From Endomicrobium sp. (GTDB taxonomy: Bacteria > Elusimicrobiota > Endomicrobiia > Endomicrobiales > Endomicrobiaceae), in the NCBI GenBank assembly GCA_031273645.1, contig JAISRM010000025.1, positions 1-6,024 of the forward strand: a DNA stretch of 6,024 nucleotides, in the 5' to 3' direction. The notes under the pieces were generated by a model, which was not told the origin of the DNA, did no database searches, and worked only from the letters and a program-made list of their open reading frames with translations. Made by a program: the position numbers and the translations under genes. This document shows positions 1-4,590 of this stretch, piece by piece; position 1 is the first letter of the stretch; each line of letters opens with the position of its first letter.

Positions 1-1
1 C

Positions 2-271
2 TCCGATAAAGCAAAAATCAGAAGGCTGCTTAAAACCGCAAGAGGCCAGATTGACGGAGTTTTAAAAATGATTGACGAAGACAAATATTGCGTTGATATA
101 GTAAATCAGATAATGGCAAGCGGGGCTATACTGAGAAAAACGGCGAAAGAAGTTTTGAAAGCGCATATGAATTCTTGCGTTGCGGATTCTTTTGCCGGCG
201 GAAAACAAAAAGAGAAGGATAAAAAAATTAACGAAGTAATGGGCATTATTGATAAAATGAATGTAATTTAA
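2..271 (+). CDS. csoR: CsoR/RcnR-family (DUF156) metal-sensing repressor, 5'-truncated by the window edge
   Basis: The frame is open from base 2, so the gene begins upstream; 89 residues are visible. Seen: a helical N-terminal stretch with ARGQIDGVLKMI, then Cys30 (in KYCVDIVNQI), His55 and Cys59 (HMNSC), counted from the visible start. The spacings Cys-x24-His-x3-Cys are exactly those of the Cu(I) ligands C36/H61/C65 of mycobacterial CsoR. Known of the family: these are all-helical dimers or tetramers that bind operator DNA when apo and release it on Cu(I) binding, derepressing copper export or storage genes. The C-H-C set argues for CsoR over RcnR (Ni/Co), FrmR (formaldehyde) and CstR (persulfide, no His). 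The N-terminal residue that helps separate the subfamilies is outside the window. The regulated gene is not visible; the gene downstream is convergent. Family assignment is firm; copper specificity is inferred from the ligands. Confidence 0.85.
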   Translation, partial: SDKAKIRRLLKTARGQIDGVLKMIDEDKYCVDIVNQIMASGAILRKTAKEVLKAHMNSCVADSFAGGKQKEKDKKINEVMGIIDKMNVI

Positions 272-322
272 TGTTTGTGTAAAAAATGCGGCTGCTTGAA
301 GCGCCGGCGGTTTCGGGTATAT

Positions 323-360
323 AAAAAAAGCGCGAATCTTTTAAGATCCGCGCTTTTTTT
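323..360. terminator. Bidirectional intrinsic terminator between convergent csoR and the sigma-factor operon
   Basis: Seven As (323-329) run into GCGCG (330-334), one A, ATCTT (336-340), a TT loop, AAGAT (343-347), one C, CGCGC (349-353) and seven Ts (354-360). This gives a strong stem with one A/C mismatch. The A-tract on one side and T-tract on the other make it work on both strands. It ends csoR on the + strand (stop at 271) and the leftward operon whose last gene ends at 373. Confidence 0.88.
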
Positions 361-372
361 GCTTAATTTTAA

Positions 373-894
373 TTAATATGTTTTATCTTTTTCGAAGTTA
401 TCGTCCATATCTTCTTTTGAATGAAATTTTTTCTTTTTGTCTTTTTTATCTTTTTTGTCTTTTTTGTGTTTAGATTTTTTTGCTTTTTCCCTTTTATCCT
501 GCCCTTCTTTGCTTATATATGAATCAACTTTGTCGCTGATATATTTTTCTCTGTTGGTTTCTATATCCGCTATTTTCTTTTCAAGCTTTTCTATGCGCGC
601 TCTTTGTTCTTCAAGCATTTCTTTTTTTCTTATGATATTTTTGTCAGTCTGCGCAGATACAAGCGCAGTGATTTCCTGTTTTACGGCGTCTTGGTCTTTT
701 TTGTCGGCTTTATTGTATTTTTCAATAAGCGCGTCGATGTTTTTGTCAAATTCAATGCGGTCTTTTTTCATCGCCTCAATTTTTGCCTTTCTCTCTTCTT
801 TGCTTACTTTACCTTCGTGTTTGTTTTCTCCGGCATACGAAATACTTCCAAGCATCAACAATCCGCACAACACAACAGCTGTCTTTTTAAGCAT
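373..894 (-). CDS. Secreted lysine-rich coiled-coil protein of unknown function (last gene of sigma/anti-sigma operon)
   Basis: The 173-residue reading frame is placed to start at the ATG at 894. AAAGGAGG (complement of 900-907) lies 5 nt upstream of it, and the product then opens with a signal peptide: MLKK, a hydrophobic core, and a probable signal peptidase I site after SYA at 21. An in-frame upstream ATG at 951 would add 19 residues, bury the signal peptide and overlap the preceding gene, so it was rejected. Residues about 31-125 are highly charged and heptad-like (coiled coil or long helices). Residues 134-156 are a polylysine tail with KKD triplets, and the last residues are acidic and charged. 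No LTxxQ motif of Spy/CpxP proteins is visible. It lies 22 bp after the anti-sigma gene, so it is probably a periplasmic product or sensor of that system, as small helical periplasmic proteins are in ZraP/CnrX-type systems (inference only). Function unknown. Confidence 0.8.
   Translation of the reverse strand: MLKKTAVVLCGLLMLGSISYAGENKHEGKVSKEERKAKIEAMKKDRIEFDKNIDALIEKYNKADKKDQDAVKQEITALVSAQTDKNIIRKKEMLEEQRARIEKLEKKIADIETNREKYISDKVDSYISKEGQDKREKAKKSKHKKDKKDKKDKKKKFHSKEDMDDNFEKDKTY
427..465 (-). repeat. Short tandem 9-bp repeat encoding KKD triplets
   Basis: Inside the lysine-rich tail gene, 9-nt units (AAA AAA GAC/GAT on the minus strand) recur about three times and continue into a run of lysine codons, giving residues 144-156 of the product. 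Such runs can expand or contract by slippage. It is a low-complexity feature of the coding sequence, not an independent element. Confidence 0.6.
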
Positions 895-916
895 AACATC
901 CTCCTTTAGATGTGTT

Positions 917-1315
917 TTAGACATACATAAAATCAATTTCAATTTCGTCAAGTTCGGAATTTATACTGATAATTTCATCAAGCTGAACTTCGGCATTTGC
1001 TAAGTTGACTGCTTTGACATTTGTCCGCGAAGGTATGGCAAAAACTGCTGCAAGCAAACATGCGGCGGCCGCAAAAGTAAGTTTCCATGTCTTATTAAAA
1101 GTAAAAAACGGTCTTTTTTTTGTTGTTTTTTCAAAAACAGATGCGATAATTTCCGACGGCGCGCTGTGGACTTTTTTAAATCGGCGCATTTCTTGAAATA
1201 TTTGTAAAGAATCGCGGCATTGCGGGCATGATTTAAGGTGAAGTTCAAATTCTTTCTTTTCGGCTTCGTTCATTTCATCATATAAATAAAGGGGAAGATT
1301 ATTGCACGTATTCAT
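917..1315 (-). CDS. Anti-sigma factor, zinc-finger (zf-HC2) single-pass membrane protein
   Basis: 132 residues. The start at 1315 is supported by AAAGGAGG (complement of 1322-1329) 6 nt upstream. Seen: an N-terminal zinc-binding module with Cys4, then His26-x3-Cys30-x2-Cys33 (HLKSCPQC), the signature of zinc-binding anti-sigma domains that clamp ECF sigma factors. A basic linker to about residue 78 follows, then one hydrophobic helix about 79-95. The extracytoplasmic tail is short (about 35 residues) and acidic, too short for an obvious sensor fold. Its first 17 bp overlap the end of the sigma gene, indicating translational coupling and a cognate pair. By family knowledge it holds the sigma factor at the inner membrane until a signal triggers release or proteolysis; the trigger is not evident. 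The secreted protein encoded next is a natural candidate partner (inference). Confidence 0.87.
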   Translation of the reverse strand: MNTCNNLPLYLYDEMNEAEKKEFELHLKSCPQCRDSLQIFQEMRRFKKVHSAPSEIIASVFEKTTKKRPFFTFNKTWKLTFAAAACLLAAVFAIPSRTNVKAVNLANAEVQLDEIISINSELDEIEIDFMYV

Positions 1316-1886
1316 TGTAAACCTCCTTTCCTTCCTGGGTTAGAATTTTTTTAAGTTTATTTAAAGCTCTGTTAAATTTTGAAAGCAATGTTCCTATCGG
1401 CTTATTTTGCATTTGCGCTATTTCCTGAAACGTAAGAGAATCTTTAAGAGCTATCAGCTCTCTTTCTTCAGGAGAGAGCCTGTTTAAAGCTTCGTTTAAC
1501 ATATCCGCTCTTTCGTTTGCTATCGCTATGTCTATGGGTTGCGGATTGTTATCGCTTAAAGTGTCTATAAGAGATAGTTCGTCTTCATTTTGAACTTCAA
1601 GCGGAAGATGGCGCGCGCTGTTTTTTCTGTAATAATCCATAGTTATGTTCCTTGCTAAAGTAAAAAGCCAATTTTTGAATTTGTTTTCATCATGGTAGGC
1701 GTTTAGTTTTTTAAACGCTTTAATAAATACTTCCTGAAAAACATCGTTTGAAATTTCATTGTCTTTGGTTATTGACATCACGTAAGAATATACGTGCGAC
1801 TGATACCTTTCTACAATTGCTTCAAACGCCTGATTGCTGCCGCCTTTAAAAAGACTGATCAATTCGGAGTCGTTTAAATTTTTCAT
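1299..1886 (-). CDS. ECF-family RNA polymerase sigma factor (sigma-70 group 4)
   Basis: 195 residues, the usual ECF length, with only regions 2 and 4. Region 2 lies at about 21-90, with DVFQEVFIKAF (48-58, core polymerase binding) and FKNWLFTLARN (70-80, -10 recognition and melting) followed by DYYRKN. Region 4 lies at about 130-182, with LSPEERELIALKD, then a helix-turn-helix (FQEIAQMQNKPIGTLLSKFNRALNKL) reading the -35. The linker at 91-125 is acidic and variable. The ATG at 1886 is the start because an in-frame TAA lies two codons upstream. Ribosome binding is weak: the nearest purine run, AAGGA, is 14 nt away. It lies 53 bp behind the dCMP deaminase gene and overlaps the anti-sigma gene, so sigma and its inhibitor are made together. 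ECF factors usually autoregulate, but I could not identify a convincing ECF promoter upstream. The regulon is unknown. Confidence 0.93.
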   Translation of the reverse strand: MKNLNDSELISLFKGGSNQAFEAIVERYQSHVYSYVMSITKDNEISNDVFQEVFIKAFKKLNAYHDENKFKNWLFTLARNITMDYYRKNSARHLPLEVQNEDELSLIDTLSDNNPQPIDIAIANERADMLNEALNRLSPEERELIALKDSLTFQEIAQMQNKPIGTLLSKFNRALNKLKKILTQEGKEVYNEYVQ

Positions 1887-1939
1887 AGTTGATTAACGCG
1901 TCCTTGTTTTATTTTATTGCAATGGAATTTAGGCTGGGG

Positions 1940-2440
1940 TTATTCTTTGCGGGTGATGGAGAGGCTGCTAAGATTAAGAGAATAGTATTCTATTCCTGCT
2001 TCGCAGAACAGCTCTTTATATGAGTTATCCGGATAGACCGTACTCATAACTACTTTTTTTATTCCTGCGTTTACTATCATCTTTGCGCACAATACGCATG
2101 GCGAATGAGTGCAGTAAAGAGAAGATCCGTTTATGTTTACTCCCTGAAATCCGCCTTGTATTATAGCGTTTTGTTCTGCGTGAATGGCTCTGCATATTTC
2201 TTGCCTTTGTCCCGAAGGTATGTTTAACTGATTTCTTAGACAGCCAAGTTCAATGCAGTCTTTGAGGCGGGCGGGAGCTCCGTTATATCCGGTGGTCAGA
2301 ATCCTTCTGTCTTTAGTTATTACCGCTCCGACGTGATGACGCAGGCACGTTGATCTTTCGGCAACAAGCCATGCAAGCTTCATAAAATATTCGTCCCATG
2401 AGGGACGAGAGGTATCCGTATTGTTTTGCATGCCAAACAT
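1940..2440 (-). CDS. dCMP deaminase (ComEB-like, cytidine/deoxycytidylate deaminase family)
   Basis: 166 residues. It catalyses zinc-dependent deamination of dCMP to dUMP in the cytosol, feeding thymidylate synthesis. Seen: RPSWDEYFMKLAWLVAERS near the N-terminus and VGAVI/TGYNGAP (37-56), typical of deoxycytidylate deaminases. The catalytic zinc site is His87-Ala-Glu89 plus Pro114-Cys115-x2-Cys118, with Glu89 the proton shuttle. Extra cysteines at 62, 67 and 83 fall in the loop region where some dCMP deaminases carry a second, structural zinc (inferred). Start choice: ATG at 2440 gives the longest frame; a second ATG at 2431 (residue 4) is equally plausible, and neither has a well-spaced Shine-Dalgarno. 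It is first in the leftward run ahead of the sigma factor. Its product dUMP is the substrate of ThyX, encoded 2.1 kb away on the other strand. Confidence 0.92.
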   Translation of the reverse strand: MFGMQNNTDTSRPSWDEYFMKLAWLVAERSTCLRHHVGAVITKDRRILTTGYNGAPARLKDCIELGCLRNQLNIPSGQRQEICRAIHAEQNAIIQGGFQGVNINGSSLYCTHSPCVLCAKMIVNAGIKKVVMSTVYPDNSYKELFCEAGIEYYSLNLSSLSITRKE

Positions 2441-2468
2441 TAAAACAAAAAGATAACTCCGCTGTCAA
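2440..2468 (-). promoter_or_regulatory. Candidate promoter at the dCMP deaminase start
   Basis: Read leftward, a perfect -35 TTGACA (complement of 2463-2468) is followed after 17 bp by TTTTAA (complement of 2440-2445), a weak -10 that touches the first ATG. Transcription would begin near 2433, so the message would start essentially at the second ATG (2431). The weak -10 keeps confidence low. Confidence 0.35.
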
Positions 2469-2473
2469 ATAGA

Positions 2474-2526
2474 GCGCGGCTGGCGCCGGTTTTTGCAAAA
2501 ATGAAAATTTGAAATTTTTGCCGCGC
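2474..2526. repeat. Nested inverted repeats in the divergent intergenic region
   Basis: An outer GCGCG (2474-2478)/CGCGC (2522-2526) encloses GCAAAAAT (2495-2502)/ATTTTTGC (2514-2521). Alternatively the centre folds as AAAATTT-G-AAATTTT (2504-2518). It lies between the divergently transcribed dCMP deaminase and tRNA genes. It could be a terminator, operator or structured leader for either side; no function is demonstrated. Confidence 0.5.
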
Positions 2527-2535
2527 AAGTTTTAT

Positions 2536-2565
2536 TTGACAATAATTTTATTTTTTTGCTATACT
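2536..2565 (+). promoter_or_regulatory. Sigma70-type promoter for the tRNA-Lys/tRNA-Glu unit
   Basis: TTGACA (2536-2541), an 18-bp T-rich spacer, then TATACT (2560-2565): -35 perfect, -10 with 5 of 6 matches. The start would be near 2572, about 55 nt before tRNA-Lys. A perfect palindrome, TTGTTT-T-AAACAA (2573-2585), sits right at the expected start. Confidence 0.82.
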
Positions 2566-2626
2566 TTGCGCATTGTTTTAAACAAAGCCGGTCTTTTTAG
2601 AACAGAGATTTACCTTTTAATCAAAA

Positions 2627-2699
2627 GGGCCCGTAGCTCAGTCGGTAGAGCACCTCACTTTTAATGAGGTTGTCGTGCGTTCGAGCCGCACCGGGCTCA
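2627..2699 (+). tRNA. tRNA-Lys, anticodon UUU
   Basis: 73-nt cloverleaf. Acceptor GGGCCCG (2627-2633) pairs with CGGGCTC (2692-2698) with one G-U. The D arm is GCTC/GAGC. Anticodon stem CCTCA/TGAGG has loop CTTTTAA, so the anticodon is TTT. The T arm is GTGCG (2675-2679), loop TTCGAGC, CGCAC (2687-2691). The discriminator is A at 2699. CCA is not encoded, so it must be added by the nucleotidyltransferase. A small stem CCTTTT/AAAAGG (2613-2628) overlaps the 5' end of the mature tRNA, near the RNase P cleavage point. Confidence 0.96.
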
Positions 2700-2715
2700 T
2701 TTTTTTATGATTTAT

Positions 2716-2788
2716 GCCCCCTTCGTCTAGGGGTCTAGGACACAGGATTTTCAATCCTGCGACACGAGTTCAAATCTCGTAGGGGGCG
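2716..2788 (+). tRNA. tRNA-Glu, anticodon UUC
   Basis: 73-nt cloverleaf. Acceptor GCCCCCT (2716-2722) pairs with AGGGGGC (2781-2787), discriminator G at 2788. Anticodon stem CAGGA/TCCTG has loop TTTTCAA, so the anticodon is TTC. T arm ACGAG/CTCGT has loop TTCAAAT. CCA is not encoded. It lies 16 nt after tRNA-Lys with no terminator between, so the pair is processed from one precursor. No convincing terminator follows directly, so transcripts may run toward purA. Confidence 0.96.
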
Positions 2789-2807
2789 TATTTTTCGGCA
2801 GCGTTAG

Positions 2808-2866
2808 ATTTTTGCTTCTTTTATTTAAAATGGATTTCGGATTTAATTATTTCCGAATGCAAAAAT
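2808..2866. repeat. Nested inverted repeat downstream of tRNA-Glu
   Basis: ATTTTTGC (2808-2815) pairs with GCAAAAAT (2859-2866). Inside it, TTCGGA (2836-2841) pairs with TCCGAA (2852-2857). The outer arms are the same 8-mer pair found at 2495-2521, in the opposite order. It may be the 3' processing or termination region of the tRNA unit or part of the purA leader. There is no long T-tract after it, so intrinsic termination would be weak. Confidence 0.4.
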
Positions 2867-2881
2867 AAATGATTATCAAAT

Positions 2882-2930
2882 ATAACCGTTTATGCTTGGG
2901 CAATGCGCCTTTCAAAGCCTAAACGGTTAT
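2882..2930 (+). promoter_or_regulatory. Long imperfect hairpin in the purA leader (possible regulatory RNA or terminator)
   Basis: A perfect 11-bp stem ATAACCGTTTA (2882-2892)/TAAACGGTTAT (2920-2930) continues after one mismatch as GCTT (2894-2897)/AAGC (2915-2918). After small bulges it continues as G plus GGC (2898-2901) with GCC (2907-2909) and C2913. It ends 8 nt before the purA Shine-Dalgarno. The sequence does not match the guanine-riboswitch consensus I know. Its short downstream TTATTTTA could also serve as a weak terminator for the tRNA unit. Confidence 0.5.
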
Positions 2931-2951
2931 TTTACGGCAAGGAAGGTTATT

Positions 2952-4241
2952 ATGTCAACATTAGTAGTTTTGGGAACGCAGTGGGGAGACGAAGGGAAAG
3001 GCAAAGTTGTTCACTATATTGCAAAGCAGGCGGATTATATAGTCCGTTATCAAGGCGGCAACAATGCGGGACATACCCTGATTCACAATAATAAACCTTT
3101 TGTATTGCATTTAATTCCTTCCGGAATTTTATTTCCTGATAAAAAGTGTTTAATCGCTAACGGCGTCGTTATAGATCCTAAAGCTTTGAAAGAAGAAACT
3201 GATCTTCTTAAAAAAACAAAAATTCCTGTTAAAGGACGTTTTTTTATAAGCGAACTTGCCCACATCATACTTCCTTATCATAAAATTATAGACGGTTACC
3301 TTGAAGAAGGAAATGTTAAAATAGGAACTACAAAAAGAGGAATAGGTCCGGCTTATTCTGATAAAGTAAAAAGAATAGGCATAAGAATTGCAGATTATCT
3401 TGAGAAAGAAGTGTTTGAAGATCTTCTTGAAAAGAATTTAACCGAAAAAGCTCCGGTGCTTGAAAAGGCCGGCGCCGACATCAATAAGTTGAGAAATGAA
3501 ATTTTAAACGACAGAAAAAGGCTTGCTCCTTTTATTAAGCCTTTTGTTACGGATACAAGCCTTATGATTGCCCAAGCAATTAAGAAGAATAAAAAAGTTT
3601 TGTTTGAAAGCGCGCAGGGGACTCTTCTTGATTTGGATTTTGGAACTTATCCTTTTGTAACTTCTTCTAATCCGATCGCCGGAGGCGTATGCACCGGCGC
3701 CGGAGTAGGTCCTTCCGACATAGACTCCGTTTTAGGAGTTGTAAAAGCTTACACTACAAGAGTGGGCGAAGGACCTTTTACCGTTGAGCTTTTTGATAAA
3801 ATGGGAGAATTTTTAAGAGAAAAAGGCGGAGAATATGGAGCTACTACGGGAAGGCCTCGCCGCTGCGGCTGGTTTGACGCCGTAGTTGTGCGCCACAGCG
3901 TAAGAGTAAGCGGCATAAAACATCTTATTTTAACTAAACTTGACTGCATGGAAGATATAGACGTTATTAAAATATGCACAGCTTACAAATATAAAGGTAA
4001 AATTTATAAAGAATTTCCCGCTTCAAGAACTGTTCAGCTGGGCGCAAAACCGGTTTATGAAGAAATGCCGGGTTTTAAAGGAAAAGTTAAAGGGATTACC
4101 GATTTTAAGAAACTTCCCGTTAACGCCCAGAAATACGTTAAACGTTTAGAAGAGCTTGCGGGCGCAAGCATAGATTTAATTTCTCTCGGGCGCAAAAGAG
4201 AAGAAACTATCGAAGTCCGAAAAGGCGTTAAGTGGTTTTAA
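2952..4241 (+). CDS. purA: Adenylosuccinate synthetase
   Basis: 429 residues, full length for the family. It joins IMP and aspartate using GTP to give adenylosuccinate, the first committed step to AMP; cytosolic homodimer. Seen: GTQWGDEGKGK at 8-18 with catalytic Asp13; GGNNAGHT with catalytic His41; RGIGPAYSDK; FESAQGTLLDLDFGTYPF and SSNPIAGGVCTGAG (IMP and Mg sites); TTRVGEGPF; ATTGRPRRCGW (aspartate loop); LTKLD (guanine recognition); C-terminal ISLGRKREETI. Start: ATG at 2952, with AAGGAAGG (2939-2946) 5 nt upstream and the product opening as family members do. An in-frame ATG at 2892 lies inside the leader hairpin and was not used. Oddity: the last residues (RKGVKWF) run past the usual ETI ending, and the final Lys-Trp-Phe-stop codons form the start of the first 87-bp tandem repeat, so the 3' end of the gene may have been remodelled by that repeat. 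Confidence 0.98.
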   Translation: MSTLVVLGTQWGDEGKGKVVHYIAKQADYIVRYQGGNNAGHTLIHNNKPFVLHLIPSGILFPDKKCLIANGVVIDPKALKEETDLLKKTKIPVKGRFFISELAHIILPYHKIIDGYLEEGNVKIGTTKRGIGPAYSDKVKRIGIRIADYLEKEVFEDLLEKNLTEKAPVLEKAGADINKLRNEILNDRKRLAPFIKPFVTDTSLMIAQAIKKNKKVLFESAQGTLLDLDFGTYPFVTSSNPIAGGVCTGAGVGPSDIDSVLGVVKAYTTRVGEGPFTVELFDKMGEFLREKGGEYGATTGRPRRCGWFDAVVVRHSVRVSGIKHLILTKLDCMEDIDVIKICTAYKYKGKIYKEFPASRTVQLGAKPVYEEMPGFKGKVKGITDFKKLPVNAQKYVKRLEELAGASIDLISLGRKREETIEVRKGVKWF

Positions 4242-4490
4242 TTAAACGGGAACCGCCTGCTGCAAAAAATAAAATTGAAATTGCGGCATATAAATAAAAA
4301 GAGCGGAGGATTCCGCAAGTGGTTTTAATTAAACGCGCGCGCAGTTGCTGCAGAAAACAAATTGAAATTGCGGTATATGAATAAAAAAGGCGGAGGATTC
4401 CGCAAATGGTTTTAATTAAACGGAAACCGGCTGCTGCAAAAAATAAAATTGAAATCGCGGCATATAAATAAAAAGAGCGGAGAAATCCGC
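4230..4490 (+). repeat. Three tandem 87-bp repeats overlapping the purA stop
   Basis: Units lie at 4230-4316, 4317-4403 and 4404-4490. Each begins AAGTGGTTTTAATTAAACG (AAATGG in unit 3), passes through GCTGC, a run rich in A, and ATTGAAAT-GCGG-ATAT, and ends with GCGGA-N4-TCCGC. Units 1 and 3 differ at about six positions. Unit 2 is more diverged and carries a 1-nt insertion and a 1-nt deletion that cancel, keeping 87 bp. The first unit takes in the last two sense codons and stop of purA. In one frame each unit contains a 21-codon reading frame starting GTG/GTG/ATG and ending TAA (4232-4297, 4319-4384, 4406-4471). Together with the following hairpins the repeats account for the 349-bp gap between purA and thyX, in which no conventional gene is seen. 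Confidence 0.92.
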
Positions 4491-4537
4491 TGAATAAAAT
4501 GGGCGGAAAGTTCTGCAAAATAAGCGGAAAGTTCCGC
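4303..4537 (+). repeat. Family of five GCGGA-N4-TCCGC stem-loops
   Basis: Copies lie at 4303-4316 (loop GGAT), 4390-4403 (GGAT), 4477-4490 (GAAA, a GNRA tetraloop), 4503-4516 (AAGT, one G-U pair) and 4524-4537 (AAGT). The stem is kept while the loop changes, and spacing is 87, 87, 26 and 21. The first two place GGAGG, a ribosome-binding sequence, inside the hairpin. The family looks like a small REP-type element that has multiplied here. Confidence 0.75.
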
Positions 4538-4548
4538 TTTTAATTTTG
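4516..4548 (+). terminator. Probable intrinsic terminator after purA and the repeat array
   Basis: AAGCGGA (4522-4528), loop AAGT, TCCGCTT (4533-4539), then TTAATTTT. The stem can be extended by CAAAAT (4516-4521) with ATTTTG (4543-4548) across a 3-nt bulge. The T-tract is interrupted by AA, so termination may be incomplete. It is the fifth copy of the local stem-loop family. Confidence 0.6.
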
Positions 4549-4555
4549 ATATAAT
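4547..4555 (+). promoter_or_regulatory. Extended -10 promoter for thyX
   Basis: TGATATAAT (4547-4555) is a perfect extended -10 (TGn plus TATAAT). No good -35 is present at the right distance, where the terminator hairpin lies instead; extended -10 promoters can work without one. The start would be near 4562, leaving a leader of about 29 nt before the thyX ATG. Confidence 0.65.
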
Positions 4556-4590
4556 AAAAGACCGTCAAAATTTTTCAACTTGGATAAAAA

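Noticed and set aside
895..951. A 19-residue upstream extension of the secreted protein from ATG 951
   Set aside because: It overlaps the anti-sigma gene and would place residues before a clear signal peptide. The internal ATG at 894 has a strong AAAGGAGG.
437..1003. Long plus-strand reading frames rich in Ser/Phe/Leu opposite the secreted-protein gene
   Set aside because: These are the complement of lysine-rich codons (AAA gives TTT). They have no ribosome site and no recognisable domain, and the minus-strand genes explain the region.
1887..1939. Possible ECF-type autoregulatory promoter ahead of the sigma gene (AACC-like -35)
   Set aside because: The AACCCC on the minus strand is only a partial match and no paired -10 motif is convincing, so it was not annotated.
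2313..2528. A minus-strand frame overlapping the dCMP deaminase start and intergenic region
   Set aside because: It is out of frame with a well-supported enzyme, rich in Cys and Arg without a motif, and covers inverted repeats.
2892..2951. A 20-codon N-terminal extension of PurA from ATG 2892
   Set aside because: It lies inside the leader hairpin with no ribosome site, whereas ATG 2952 has AAGGAAGG at 5 nt and gives the standard N-terminus with Asp13 and His41 in register.
4230..4490. CRISPR array
   Set aside because: The repeats are contiguous 87-bp tandem units without unique spacers between short identical repeats, and no cas gene is nearby.
4228..4518. A 96-residue hydrophobic, internally repeated reading frame on the minus strand
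   Set aside because: It is the antisense of the 87-bp repeats. Because 87 is a multiple of three the frame stays open by repetition. Its product is 29-residue repeats with no family resemblance, and it overlaps the purA end and the terminator hairpins.
4501..4545. A 14-codon frame with repeated Gly-Lys-Phe starting at ATG 4499
   Set aside because: It is the product of the last two stem-loops and lies in the terminator. No ribosome site is within usable distance.
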